From NCBI GenBank assembly GCA_046705265.1, contig JBJKQL010000159.1:1-23837 (forward strand): a stretch of DNA of 23,837 nt, given 5' to 3'. The stretch is from JAJYTL01 sp046705265 (GTDB lineage: Bacteria > Pseudomonadota > Alphaproteobacteria > Ferrovibrionales > Ferrovibrionaceae). A program made the translations under genes and the position numbers. The notes below the pieces were generated by a model. The model did not search any database and was not told the origin of the DNA. It worked only from the letters and a program-made list of their open reading frames with translations. Position 1 is the first letter of the stretch. Every line of letters begins with the position of its first letter. Shown one piece after another: positions 6,969 through 15,063 of this stretch.

Positions 6969-7780
6969 GACGTTTCGGGCTCAGATGGCAGCCTCCCCTC
7001 CGCCCACCGCCGACGCCCCGGCAGCTTCCGCCCAGCAAGGCTCTTGATGATCCCATGCAGGGTGCGCACATCCTGATCCAGAAGCGCACCACGCTGCAGG
7101 CTGTTGCGGATGTTGTGGACCAGCTTGCGGCGCTTATCGGCGATATTGGTGAAATAACCGCTGGCGTCGAGTTCGTTCTCGAGATGTTCGAACAAACCAA
7201 GAACTTCTTCTCGTGTCGCGAGCCGTGCCCGTTTTGCCTCAAGGCGCACGGGGGCCGTGGCATCGCCCGAAGCGAACCATTCGTATCCGAGGATGACCAC
7301 CGCTTGGCCGAGGTTAAGTGATGAAAAGGCAGGGTTCAGCGGCACCGTGACCAGAGCTTCCGCCAACACCACGTCATCGTTGTGAAGCCCGACCCGCTCC
7401 GGGCCGAAGAGAATTCCGATGCGCTCACCGCGCGCCGCCTGTGTCCGCATGGTTTCGGCAGCGGACCGGGCTGTTGCCACCGGCTTCAACAGGTCGCGGT
7501 GCCTCGCCGTCGTCGCGTAAATATGCTGACAATCGGCAATCGCCGTCATGGTGGTGGGAAAGAGCGCCGCGCCGTCGAGCACCCTGTCGGCGCCTGAAGC
7601 CATGGCGCGCGTGCGCTCATTCAGCCAGTTGGCCCGCGGGCGCACGAGACGCAGCTCGGTGAGGCCGAAATTCAGCATTGCGCGGGCGACCGCCCCGATG
7701 TTCTCGCCGAGTTGCGGCTCGACCAGAATCACTGCCGGCCCGCCCAGTACCGGCGCCCGGCGGCGGTCGGTGCCCGCCAC
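6965..7780 (-). CDS. TrmJ-type RNA methyltransferase (SPOUT/TrmH family)
   Basis: A 271-residue SPOUT-class SAM-dependent RNA 2'-O-methyltransferase. The closest characterised type is TrmJ, which methylates position 32 of tRNAs. Visible motifs are EPQLGENIGAVARAMLNFG (21-39), ILFGPERVGL (123-132) and the knotted SAM-binding motif VPLNPAFSSLNLGQAVVILGYE (147-168). A helical C-terminal extension (about 185-271) contains LVHNIRNSLQRG and RTLHGIIKSLAG, as in TrmJ. The start is a GTG with GAGAGG upstream. The gene begins five bases after the cimA stop, so it is the last member of the nadE-gltX-cysS-cimA-trmJ set. The exact RNA target is inference from family. Confidence 0.88.
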   Translation of the reverse strand: MAGTDRRRAPVLGGPAVILVEPQLGENIGAVARAMLNFGLTELRLVRPRANWLNERTRAMASGADRVLDGAALFPTTMTAIADCQHIYATTARHRDLLKPVATARSAAETMRTQAARGERIGILFGPERVGLHNDDVVLAEALVTVPLNPAFSSLNLGQAVVILGYEWFASGDATAPVRLEAKRARLATREEVLGLFEHLENELDASGYFTNIADKRRKLVHNIRNSLQRGALLDQDVRTLHGIIKSLAGRKLPGRRRWAEGRLPSEPETS

Positions 7781-7785
7781 CGCGG

Positions 7786-9414
7786 CTAACCTCTCCCGGC
7801 CTTGGCCGCGGGTGGGATCTCCGCGCCGGGCGCGCCGTCACGGTGAAGCTTGTAGATGATGCTGTCGTAGAGCGCCTGGAAGGAGGCGTCGACGATATTG
7901 GGCGAGACGCCGACGGTGTACCACCGTTCGCCCTTCGCATCCGCCGATTCGATCAAGACGCGGGTCACCGCCTGGGTGCCCCCCGAAAGAATGCGAACCT
8001 TGAAATCAACCAGCCGGAGGTCCTCGATCCAGCTTGAATATTTGCCAAGGTCCTTGCGCAACGCTTCATCCAGCGCATGCACCGGGCCGTTGCCTTCGCC
8101 GACCGAGATCAGGACCTTCCCGTCGACAGAAACCTTGACCGTCGCTTCCGAAACGGTGACGAGTTGGCCCTTCGCGTTATAGCGCCGCTCAACCAGCACA
8201 CGGAAGCTCAAGACATCGAAGTAACTCGCGATCTGGCCCAAGGCGCGCCTTGCCATCAACTCGAAGCTCGCCTCGGCGCCGTCATAAGCATAGCCTTGGA
8301 ACTCGCGCGCTTTCACTTCCTCGAGGAGACGCGCCACTTTTGGATTCTTGGCGTCGATTTCGATCCCGGCGTCGCGGAGCCGAGCCAGAATGTTCGAACG
8401 CCCCGCCTGATCGGAAACCAGGATATGACGTTCGTTGCCGACTAGTTCCGGGTGAATGTGCTCGTAGTTCCGCGAATCTTTCTCCACGGCAGCCACATGC
8501 AACCCCGCCTTATGGGCAAAGGCTGAAGCGCCGACATAGGGCGCATGGCGGTTCGGCGCCCGATTAAGCATCTCGTCCAGAAGCCGCGACGTCTGGGTCA
8601 GGTGACGCAATGCTTCAGCGCTGACGCCGGTTTCAAAACGCTCGGCGTAATCCTTCTTCAGCATCAAGGTCGGGATCAGCGAGATCAGATTGGCGTTGCC
8701 GCAGCGCTCGCCAAGGCCGTTCAAGGTGCCCTGTATCTGGCGTGCGCCGGCGCGGATGGCGGCGAGGCTGTTGGCAACCGCGTGTTCGGTATCGTTATGC
8801 GCATGAATGGCAATTTTCGCGCCGGAGATTTCACACACTACCTCGCCGACGATACGTTCGATCTCTTCCGGCAGTGTGCCGCCGTTGGTATCGCAGAGAA
8901 CGAGCCAGCGCGCGCCGGCTTCCTCCGCCGCCTTGAGGCAGGAGAGCGCATAATCCGGATTGGCCTTATAGCCGTCGAAGAAGTGCTCGGCGTCGAAAAG
9001 CGCTTCGGCCTTCGCCGCCGCCGCGACCGAATCCCGGATCATCGCGACGTTCTCGGCAAGCGGAATGCCGAGTGCGCTCTCGACCTGAAAGTCCCAGGTC
9101 TTGCCGACGAGGCAGACGCAAGCCGCTTCGGTCCCGAGCACGGCGGCAAGGCCGGGATCATTGCCGGCGCTCCGGCCCGCGCGGCGGGTCATGCCGAAGG
9201 CCACGAGCTTCGCCGAGCTCAGCTTTGGCACGGCCTCGAAGAAGGCCGAATCGGTCGGGTTGGCGCCCGGCCAACCGCCCTCGATGTAATCGATACCAAG
9301 TCGATCGAGCGCCGCGGCGAGCGCGCGCTTGTCCTCGACCGAGAAATCGACTCCCTGGGTTTGCGCGCCGTCGCGAAGGGTCGTATCGAAGAGATAGATG
9401 CGTTCCCGCGTCAC
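7786..9414 (-). CDS. cimA: (R)-citramalate synthase (CimA type)
   Basis: CimA condenses pyruvate with acetyl-CoA to (R)-citramalate, the threonine-independent entry to isoleucine synthesis. With this start it is 542 residues. DTTLRDGAQ (10-18) gives the catalytic Arg-Asp pair; metal ligands are Asp10 and HAHND (204-208); GTLNGLGERCGN follows. The C-terminal third (about 395-525) is the LeuA-type allosteric domain, normally the isoleucine or leucine feedback site. The YIEGGWPGANPTD segment fits the CimA rather than LeuA subgroup. I chose the GTG at 9414: it overlaps the cysS stop as GTGA, has GGAGG eight bases upstream, and gives MTRERIYLFDTTLRDG. An in-frame ATG at 9429 would add five residues. 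The product could also be annotated as a 2-isopropylmalate synthase-like protein. Confidence 0.92.
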   Translation of the reverse strand: MTRERIYLFDTTLRDGAQTQGVDFSVEDKRALAAALDRLGIDYIEGGWPGANPTDSAFFEAVPKLSSAKLVAFGMTRRAGRSAGNDPGLAAVLGTEAACVCLVGKTWDFQVESALGIPLAENVAMIRDSVAAAAKAEALFDAEHFFDGYKANPDYALSCLKAAEEAGARWLVLCDTNGGTLPEEIERIVGEVVCEISGAKIAIHAHNDTEHAVANSLAAIRAGARQIQGTLNGLGERCGNANLISLIPTLMLKKDYAERFETGVSAEALRHLTQTSRLLDEMLNRAPNRHAPYVGASAFAHKAGLHVAAVEKDSRNYEHIHPELVGNERHILVSDQAGRSNILARLRDAGIEIDAKNPKVARLLEEVKAREFQGYAYDGAEASFELMARRALGQIASYFDVLSFRVLVERRYNAKGQLVTVSEATVKVSVDGKVLISVGEGNGPVHALDEALRKDLGKYSSWIEDLRLVDFKVRILSGGTQAVTRVLIESADAKGERWYTVGVSPNIVDASFQALYDSIIYKLHRDGAPGAEIPPAAKAGRG

Positions 9415-10787
9415 GAAGCGTGCCTCCATTCCGTCCTGCCATCCGGCCGGTCTTCAAGAACAATACCCTTATTGAGAAGCTCGGCCCGGATGCGATCCGC
9501 TTCGGCGAAGTTTCGCGACCGACGCGCAGCGGCACGGCTCGCGATTAAGCCTTCGATCAGCGAAACGTCGTCACCTTTAGCGTCGCCCCGAAGCCAGACC
9601 GCCGGGTCCGCCTGCAAGAGGCCGAGAAGGTCTCCGGCCGCCACCAGCATAGTCTTGATTTCGGCCTGTCGCGCCGGCGTTTCGGCCTTGTTCAACTCGC
9701 CAACCAACTCATGCAGGCGGGTGATTGCAAGCGGCGTGTTGAGGTCGTCCTCGAGCGCGGCCACGATTTCCGTTGCTGGCGCCGCCCCCGCCTCGGCGCG
9801 GTTGCCGCCGACGCGACGCAAAGCCTGATAGAAACGGTCCAGCTCCGCCTTGGCCTCGGCCATGCCTTCATCGGTCCAGTCCAAGGGCTGCCGATAATGA
9901 GTCTTCAGCATGTTGAGACGAATCGCCTCGCCTGGAAACCGCCGCAAGAGCTCGCGGACGATCAAGACGTTGCCAAGCGATTTCGACATCTTCTCGCCGT
10001 TCGCGGTAACGAAGCCATTGTGCACCCAATAGCGGGCGAAAGGCGCGTGGTTGGCGCAGATGCTTTGCGCGCGCTCGTTCTCATGATGGGGAAAAACAAG
10101 GTCCCGGCCACCGCCATGAATGTCGAAGCTCGGCCCGAGATGCGCCTTCGACATCGCCGAGCATTCGATATGCCAGCCCGGCCGGCCGCGGCTCCAAGGG
10201 CTGTCCCAGCCGGGCAAAGGCGCCTCGCTTGGCTTCCACAAGACGAAATCCGCCGGATCGCGCTTGAAGGGCGCCACCTCGACCCGCGCGCCCGCGATCT
10301 GCTCGCGGCGGTCACGGCCGGAAAGCCCGCCGTAGCCGGTGTAACTCGGCACGTTGAAGAGCACATGGCCATCGGCGACATAGGCATGAGCATCCGCGAC
10401 CAGCATCTCGATCATGGCGATCATTTCGGCGATGTACCGGGTCGCGCGGGGTTCGACCGTTGGGGAGAGCGCGCCGAGCGCGCTCATGTCAGCGTGAAAG
10501 GCTTCCGTCGTGCGCGCAGTCAAGGCGGCAATCGGCTCGCCCTTGGCCTCGGCCGAAGCGATGATCTTGTCATCGACATCGGTAATGTTGCGGACGTAGG
10601 TGACCGACCCGTAGCGGAGCTTCAACAGGCGGAACAGCACATCAAAGACGATCACCGGGCGGGCGTTGCCGATATGGGCGTAATCATAGACCGTCGGCCC
10701 GCAGACGTAGAAGCCGACGTGATTCGGCTGCAGGGACTCGAACGGCCGTTTTTCGCGGCTCGCGGTATCGTAGAGAACCAGCGCCAC
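9411..10787 (-). CDS. cysS: cysteine--tRNA ligase
   Basis: Class I cysteinyl-tRNA synthetase of 458 residues, normal length. Motifs: YVCGPTVYDYAHIGNARP carries the zinc ligand Cys29 and the HIGH-like HIGN (38-41); WHIECSAM supplies Cys209; FPHHENE supplies His234 and Glu238; KMSKS is at 266-270. These four zinc ligands sit at positions nearly identical to the E. coli enzyme. I chose GTG at 10787, preceded by AAGGAG ten bases upstream, because it gives the usual MALVLYDT N-terminus. A TTG at 10811 in the same frame is an alternative but lacks similarity. It lies 27 bases after gltX and overlaps cimA by four bases. Confidence 0.95.
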   Translation of the reverse strand: MALVLYDTASREKRPFESLQPNHVGFYVCGPTVYDYAHIGNARPVIVFDVLFRLLKLRYGSVTYVRNITDVDDKIIASAEAKGEPIAALTARTTEAFHADMSALGALSPTVEPRATRYIAEMIAMIEMLVADAHAYVADGHVLFNVPSYTGYGGLSGRDRREQIAGARVEVAPFKRDPADFVLWKPSEAPLPGWDSPWSRGRPGWHIECSAMSKAHLGPSFDIHGGGRDLVFPHHENERAQSICANHAPFARYWVHNGFVTANGEKMSKSLGNVLIVRELLRRFPGEAIRLNMLKTHYRQPLDWTDEGMAEAKAELDRFYQALRRVGGNRAEAGAAPATEIVAALEDDLNTPLAITRLHELVGELNKAETPARQAEIKTMLVAAGDLLGLLQADPAVWLRGDAKGDDVSLIEGLIASRAAARRSRNFAEADRIRAELLNKGIVLEDRPDGRTEWRHAS

Positions 10788-10814
10788 CGGTAGAGGGCTC
10801 CTTATTAACAAAAA

Positions 10815-12155
10815 TCAGGCGATTTCGCCTCGCAAGCGCGCCTGGACGCGCTCAGGCTCGACGAGAGGTAACAGATTCCGCATTTCCGGTCCATCTTCGC
10901 GGCCGGTGAGAGCAAGCCGGAGCGGGTGGAACAAGGCCCGGCCCTTGCGGCCGGTTTTCGCCTTAAGCGCGGCGGTCCAAAGGCCCCAGGTCTCGCCGTC
11001 GAAGGGGCCTTGGGGCAAAAGCGCCGCCGCCTCGCGCAGATAGTCCGGATCCTCGAGCCGGGGTTCGAGCGGCCGTTTCAACACGCCCCACCAGGCAACT
11101 GCGTCAGCCAGGCTCGTGACATTGCCGCGAACCGCGAGCCAAAACGGCTCGTCCGTGCCGCTGCCGACGGCGGCGTCGAGCCGCGCCGCGATCGCGTCAT
11201 AGGGCATGTCACGCAGAACGCGGGCGTTCAGGTGTTCAAGCTCGGCGATGTCGAACGTAGCGGCGCCGCGGCCGAATTTGGCGAAGTCGAAACCGGTGAC
11301 AAGATCCTCAAGCCGCCACGCGGGCTGCACCGGATCGGCGCTGCCAAGCCGGGCAAGAAGGCCGTTCAAGGCCATGGCCTCGAATCCGCGGTCGCGCAAG
11401 GCTTCAATCGAAAGTGCGCCGAGGCGCTTCGAAAGCGGCTCGCCGTTCACGCCGACGAGAAGCCCGAGGTGGGCGAATTCGGGGACTGGCGCGCCGAGCG
11501 CCTGAATGAGCTGCAATTGTACCGCCGTGTTGCTCACGTGGTCCTCGCCGCGCGCCACATGGCTGATGGCAAAATCGATATCGTCAACCACCGAGGAGAA
11601 GATATAGAGCGGCGAGCCGTCTTCGCGGATCAGCACCGGATCACTCAATGAATCAGCCGGGATTTCCATCCGGCCTTTGACCAGATCCGTCCACGCCACG
11701 GTGTTAAGATCGAGCCGGAAACGCCAGTGGGCCTTGCGGCCTTCACGCTCAAGCGCGGCGCGGGCGGGAGGATCGAGCTTCAACGCCGCACGGTCATAGA
11801 TCGGCGGCCGCCCCTGCGCTCGCAAGCTCGCGCGCCTCGCCGCCAGTTCCTCCGGCGTCTCGTAGCAGGGATAGAGCCGACCCGCAGCCTTGAGCCGCTC
11901 GGCGGCCTCGGCATAACTCTCGAGACGGCGCGACTGACGTTCCACGCGATCCCAGGCAAGGCCCAGCCATTCAAGGTCGCGCAGAATCGCTTGTGAATAG
12001 ATCTCTTCCGAACGCTCGAGATCCGTATCGTCGAGACGCAATAGAAACGTACCGCCATGGGCCCTCGCGAACAGCCAGTTGAGAAGCGCGATGCGAGCGT
12101 TGCCGACATGGATCAGGCCTGTCGGGCTTGGCGCGAATCGAACGGCGGGTGTCAT
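10815..12155 (-). CDS. gltX: glutamate--tRNA ligase
   Basis: Class I glutamyl-tRNA synthetase, 446 residues, full length. It contains RFAPSPTGLIHVGNAR (6-21, with HVGN as the HIGH motif), LLRLDDTDLERS, and LSKRLG (241-246) in place of the KMSKS motif, then a C-terminal anticodon-binding region of about 150 residues. That extension rules out the short GluQ-RS type. The N-terminus is set by an ATG overlapping the nadE stop as ATGA (12155-12152); the longer open frame runs inside nadE in another frame. Many alphaproteobacteria have two GluRS copies, one able to load tRNA-Gln for GatCAB; which type this is cannot be settled here. Confidence 0.94.
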   Translation of the reverse strand: MTPAVRFAPSPTGLIHVGNARIALLNWLFARAHGGTFLLRLDDTDLERSEEIYSQAILRDLEWLGLAWDRVERQSRRLESYAEAAERLKAAGRLYPCYETPEELAARRASLRAQGRPPIYDRAALKLDPPARAALEREGRKAHWRFRLDLNTVAWTDLVKGRMEIPADSLSDPVLIREDGSPLYIFSSVVDDIDFAISHVARGEDHVSNTAVQLQLIQALGAPVPEFAHLGLLVGVNGEPLSKRLGALSIEALRDRGFEAMALNGLLARLGSADPVQPAWRLEDLVTGFDFAKFGRGAATFDIAELEHLNARVLRDMPYDAIAARLDAAVGSGTDEPFWLAVRGNVTSLADAVAWWGVLKRPLEPRLEDPDYLREAAALLPQGPFDGETWGLWTAALKAKTGRKGRALFHPLRLALTGREDGPEMRNLLPLVEPERVQARLRGEIA

Positions 12156-13831
12156 ACTTTGTCGCGGAAGGCGTTGGTGATCGGATAGCGCCGATCGCGC
12201 CCGAAATTCCGCCGTGTGATCTTGACCCCAGGCGGCGCTTGGCGGCGCTTGTATTCGGCGATATAGAGGAGATGCTGCACGCGGGTCACCAGCTCGCGCG
12301 GGAAGCCCTTGGCGATGATCTCCTCGGCGCCCATCTCTCCTTCCACCAGGCACTCCAGAATCTGGTCGAGCTGATCATAGGGCGGCAGCGAATCCTGATC
12401 GGTCTGGTCGGGTCGAAGCTCGGCAGTCGGCGACCGGGTAATGATGCGCTCCGGAATGACGCGGCCCTTTGGTCCAAACAATCGTTCCAGACGGTTTTGA
12501 TTGCGGAAATGCGCCAGCTCGTAGACCGTCGTCTTGTAGACGTCCTTCAAAACGCTGTAGCCGCCGCAGGTATCGCCATAGAGCGTCGCATAGCCGACGG
12601 ACATTTCCGACTTGTTGCCGGTGGTGAGAACCATATGGCCAAACTTGTTCGAGAGCGCCATCAGGGTGATGCCGCGGACGCGGCTTTGCAGGTTTTCCTC
12701 CGTGATGTCCGGCGGGCGGCCGTCGAAGGCCGGCCGCAGCATGCTCTGGAACGCCTCGACTGCGGATGCGATCGGAATCACCTCGTAGCGGATGCCGAGA
12801 AGCTTCGCGCATTCTGCCGCGTCCTCCAGGCTTTCACTCGACGTATAGGCGTAAGGCATCATCACCGCCCAAACCTTGTCCGGCCCAAGGGCATCGACAG
12901 CGCAAGCCGCGGTCAGCGCGGAATCAATGCCACCCGAAAGTCCGATCACGACGCCGGGAAACCGATTTTTGGTCACGTAGTCGCGAAGCCCGACCGTCAT
13001 GGCGAGCCAGATCGCCTCGAGCCGGCCCAAGGGCGGGGCTTGCAGATCGGCAGCGTCCTTCGCGGAAGGCCGGCAAAACCAGCCCTCGCCCCGCCGTTGC
13101 CAATGGCTCAACGACAGTTCTTCGACGAAATCCGGCATGCGAAGCGCGAAGGTGCGGTCGGCATTGAGCACGAAGGACGCGCCGTCAAAGACCAGTTCGT
13201 CCTGGCCGCCTACCTGGTTGGCATAGATCAGCGGCAGGCCGGTCTCGACCACGCGCGCGACCGCGAGGTTAAGGCGAACATCCTTCTTGCCCGCATCGAA
13301 GGGCGACCCGTTCGGAATCACCAGAATCTCGGCGCCGGTCTCGGCCAGACATTCGGCGACATCCGGAAACCACATGTCCTCGCATATCATCAGGCCGAGC
13401 CTGACGCCACGAAAGACCACCGGCCCCGGCAACGGCCCGGCGGCGAACACCCGCTTTTCGTCGAAGACGCCGTAATTCGGCAACTCGTGCTTCAAGCGGG
13501 TGGCGAGAATCTTGCCTTCGTCGATCAGAAAGGCGGCGTTATACAGCTTTTCCTTCTCGATCCAGGGCGCGCCGACGATCAGGCCCGGCCGGCCGTGCCC
13601 GCTTTCCGCCGCCAAGGCCTCGACCGCGGCGCGACATTCCGCCTGAACGCGCGGCCTCAGTACCAGGTCTTCCGGCGGATAGCCGCAAACCGAAAGCTCG
13701 CTGAAGAGCACGAGATCGGCCCCCGCGGCGGCGGCCTCGTCCCATTGGGCCCGGATCAGGCCGAGGTTCCCCGAAATGTCGCCGACGGTGAAATTCATCT
13801 GCGCCAAGGCGATGGAAAGCTGATCGGTCAT
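12152..13831 (-). CDS. nadE: glutamine-dependent NAD+ synthase
   Basis: NadE carries out the last step of NAD+ synthesis, amidating NaAD with glutamine nitrogen. The 559-residue product has both domains. The nitrilase-type glutaminase domain (about 1-265) has Glu45 in LFSELSVCGYPPEDL, Lys114 in RLKHELPNYGVFDE and Cys150 in LMICEDMWFPDV. The synthetase domain (about 270-559) has the pyrophosphate loop SGGIDS (299-304), TTGNKSEMSVGY and YGDTCGGYSVLKDVYKT. The ATG at 13831 gives the family N-terminus MTDQLSIALAQMNFTVGD. I see no Shine-Dalgarno sequence, and a promoter-like element ends six bases before the ATG, so the mRNA may be leaderless. It heads the set nadE-gltX-cysS-cimA-trmJ. Confidence 0.96.
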   Translation of the reverse strand: MTDQLSIALAQMNFTVGDISGNLGLIRAQWDEAAAAGADLVLFSELSVCGYPPEDLVLRPRVQAECRAAVEALAAESGHGRPGLIVGAPWIEKEKLYNAAFLIDEGKILATRLKHELPNYGVFDEKRVFAAGPLPGPVVFRGVRLGLMICEDMWFPDVAECLAETGAEILVIPNGSPFDAGKKDVRLNLAVARVVETGLPLIYANQVGGQDELVFDGASFVLNADRTFALRMPDFVEELSLSHWQRRGEGWFCRPSAKDAADLQAPPLGRLEAIWLAMTVGLRDYVTKNRFPGVVIGLSGGIDSALTAACAVDALGPDKVWAVMMPYAYTSSESLEDAAECAKLLGIRYEVIPIASAVEAFQSMLRPAFDGRPPDITEENLQSRVRGITLMALSNKFGHMVLTTGNKSEMSVGYATLYGDTCGGYSVLKDVYKTTVYELAHFRNQNRLERLFGPKGRVIPERIITRSPTAELRPDQTDQDSLPPYDQLDQILECLVEGEMGAEEIIAKGFPRELVTRVQHLLYIAEYKRRQAPPGVKITRRNFGRDRRYPITNAFRDKV

Positions 13832-13837
13832 GCCCGT

Positions 13838-13866
13838 TACTTACCCCGGACTTCGCGCGCCGACAA
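13838..13866 (-). promoter_or_regulatory. candidate nadE promoter, possibly leaderless
   Basis: On the minus strand TTGTCG (13866-13861), a 17-base spacer and TAAGTA (13843-13838) are followed by six bases and then the nadE ATG. The expected start point therefore coincides with the A of the start codon. Confidence 0.4.
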
Positions 13867-13959
13867 TGGGGGCACGTGGCGCCTTGCGGCACGGATGCTA
13901 CATCCCTAATGATCTAAGCCGTTCCCTCACCTCGAAAAGAGCCGCCAAGCTCCTGCCGC

Positions 13960-13987
13960 TTGCTTCACCGCTGTTTCCCGCTAGGCT
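13960..13987 (+). promoter_or_regulatory. candidate promoter for the NADP-dependent oxidoreductase gene
   Basis: TTGCTT (13960-13965), a 16-base spacer and TAGGCT (13982-13987) lie 39 bases before the ATG at 14027. The match is moderate and based only on pattern. Confidence 0.25.
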
Positions 13988-14026
13988 CAAGGTCAACAAG
14001 CGAAACACGGGAAGGGACGCGAAGCG

Positions 14027-15028
14027 ATGGCGCTCACGAATACGCAAGTTCTGTTGAAAAGCCGGCCGAAGGGCTGGGTCACGGAGGCGAATTTCGACAT
14101 CGTCAAGGCGCCGGTGACAGCTCCGGGCTCCGGCCAGGTCTTGGTCAAGAACCTCTATCTCTCGCTCGATCCCTACATGCGCGGGCGCATGAACGACGTC
14201 AAATCCTATGCCGCCAAGGTTGAGATTGGCCAAGTGATGACCGGCGAGACCGTCGGAGAGGTTATCGAATCGCAAAACCCGCAATTCAAGGTCGGCGAGC
14301 ATGTGGCGGGCCGTGTCGGCTGGCAGCTTTATGCGTTAAGCGACGGCTCCGATCTGCGGAAGATCGACGTCAAGGCCGCGCCCTTGACCACCCATCTCGG
14401 CGCGGTCGGCATGCCGGGGGTCACCGCCTGGGTCGGGCTTCTCGACATCGGCCAGCCCAAGCCGGGTGAGACCGTGGTAGTGGCCGCAGCCTCAGGCGCG
14501 GTGGGGAGCGTCGTCGGCCAGCTCGCGAAATCGCGCGGCTGCCGTGCGGTCGGCATCGCCGGGGGCAAGGCGAAATGCGATTACGTAGTGAGCGAGCTCG
14601 GTTTCGACGCCTGCCTCGACCACAAGGCACCGAATCTTTTCGAGCGCCTGAGCGAAGCGGCGCCGAAGGGAATCGACGTCTATTTCGAAAACGTTGGCGG
14701 CGAGATTCTCGACATGGTGCTTCGCCTGATCAATCCGTTCGCCCGCATCCCGCTGTGCGGCCTGATCTCGGGCTACAACGCGACCGAGCCCTATGGCGTG
14801 AAATTCATCCATTCGCTTTTGGTCAACCGCGCGAAGCTGCAAGGCTTCATCGTCACGGATCATCTGGATCGCTGGCCGGCGGCGCTGAACGACCTCGCCG
14901 GGATGGTGCGGAACGGCACGCTCAAATACCGCGAGACCATCGCCGAGGGTATCGAAAATGCGCCGAAGGCCTTCATCGGCCTGCTGAAGGGCGAAAACTT
15001 CGGCAAGCAGCTGGTGAAGCTCGCCTGA
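14027..15028 (+). CDS. NADP-dependent zinc-independent MDR oxidoreductase (CurA / leukotriene B4 dehydrogenase-like)
   Basis: A 333-residue medium-chain dehydrogenase/reductase of the CurA, prostaglandin reductase or YncB-like branch, which reduces alkenals and enones with NADPH. Family marks are the N-terminal LKSRPKGWVTEANFDI, LYLSLDPYMRGRM (44-55), GMPGVTAWVGLLDIGQPKPGETVVV and the Rossmann motif AASGAVGSVVGQLAK (154-168). FENVGGEILDMVL and KYRETIAEGIENAPKAFIGLLKGENFGKQLVK follow. Zinc ligands of alcohol dehydrogenases are absent, as expected for this branch. The ATG has GAAGCG just upstream. It is transcribed alone, divergent from nadE and convergent with the NAPRT-like gene. The physiological substrate cannot be told from sequence. 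Confidence 0.9.
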   Translation: MALTNTQVLLKSRPKGWVTEANFDIVKAPVTAPGSGQVLVKNLYLSLDPYMRGRMNDVKSYAAKVEIGQVMTGETVGEVIESQNPQFKVGEHVAGRVGWQLYALSDGSDLRKIDVKAAPLTTHLGAVGMPGVTAWVGLLDIGQPKPGETVVVAAASGAVGSVVGQLAKSRGCRAVGIAGGKAKCDYVVSELGFDACLDHKAPNLFERLSEAAPKGIDVYFENVGGEILDMVLRLINPFARIPLCGLISGYNATEPYGVKFIHSLLVNRAKLQGFIVTDHLDRWPAALNDLAGMVRNGTLKYRETIAEGIENAPKAFIGLLKGENFGKQLVKLA

Positions 15029-15040
15029 GGCCGCAGGCGA
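15021..15040. terminator. hairpin between convergent genes
   Basis: TCGCCTG (15021-15027) and CAGGCGA (15034-15040) form a 7-bp stem with a 6-base loop overlapping the oxidoreductase stop codon. There is no T-run, so it is at best a weak or Rho-assisted end signal. Confidence 0.35.
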
Positions 15041-15063
15041 CGAGCGAGTCCGGCGCCTTCTCT

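Noticed and set aside
8545..9828. A 427-codon plus-strand open frame opposite cimA and cysS
   Set aside because: Antisense shadow of two conserved genes; no motif or ribosome-binding site.
9711..10793. A 360-codon plus-strand open frame opposite cysS
   Set aside because: Antisense shadow of cysS with no family similarity.
12128..13909. A 593-codon open frame on the plus strand opposite nadE and gltX
   Set aside because: It is antisense to the well-supported nadE gene, has low-complexity Arg/Ala/His-rich composition typical of shadow frames in GC-rich DNA, and shows no family motifs.
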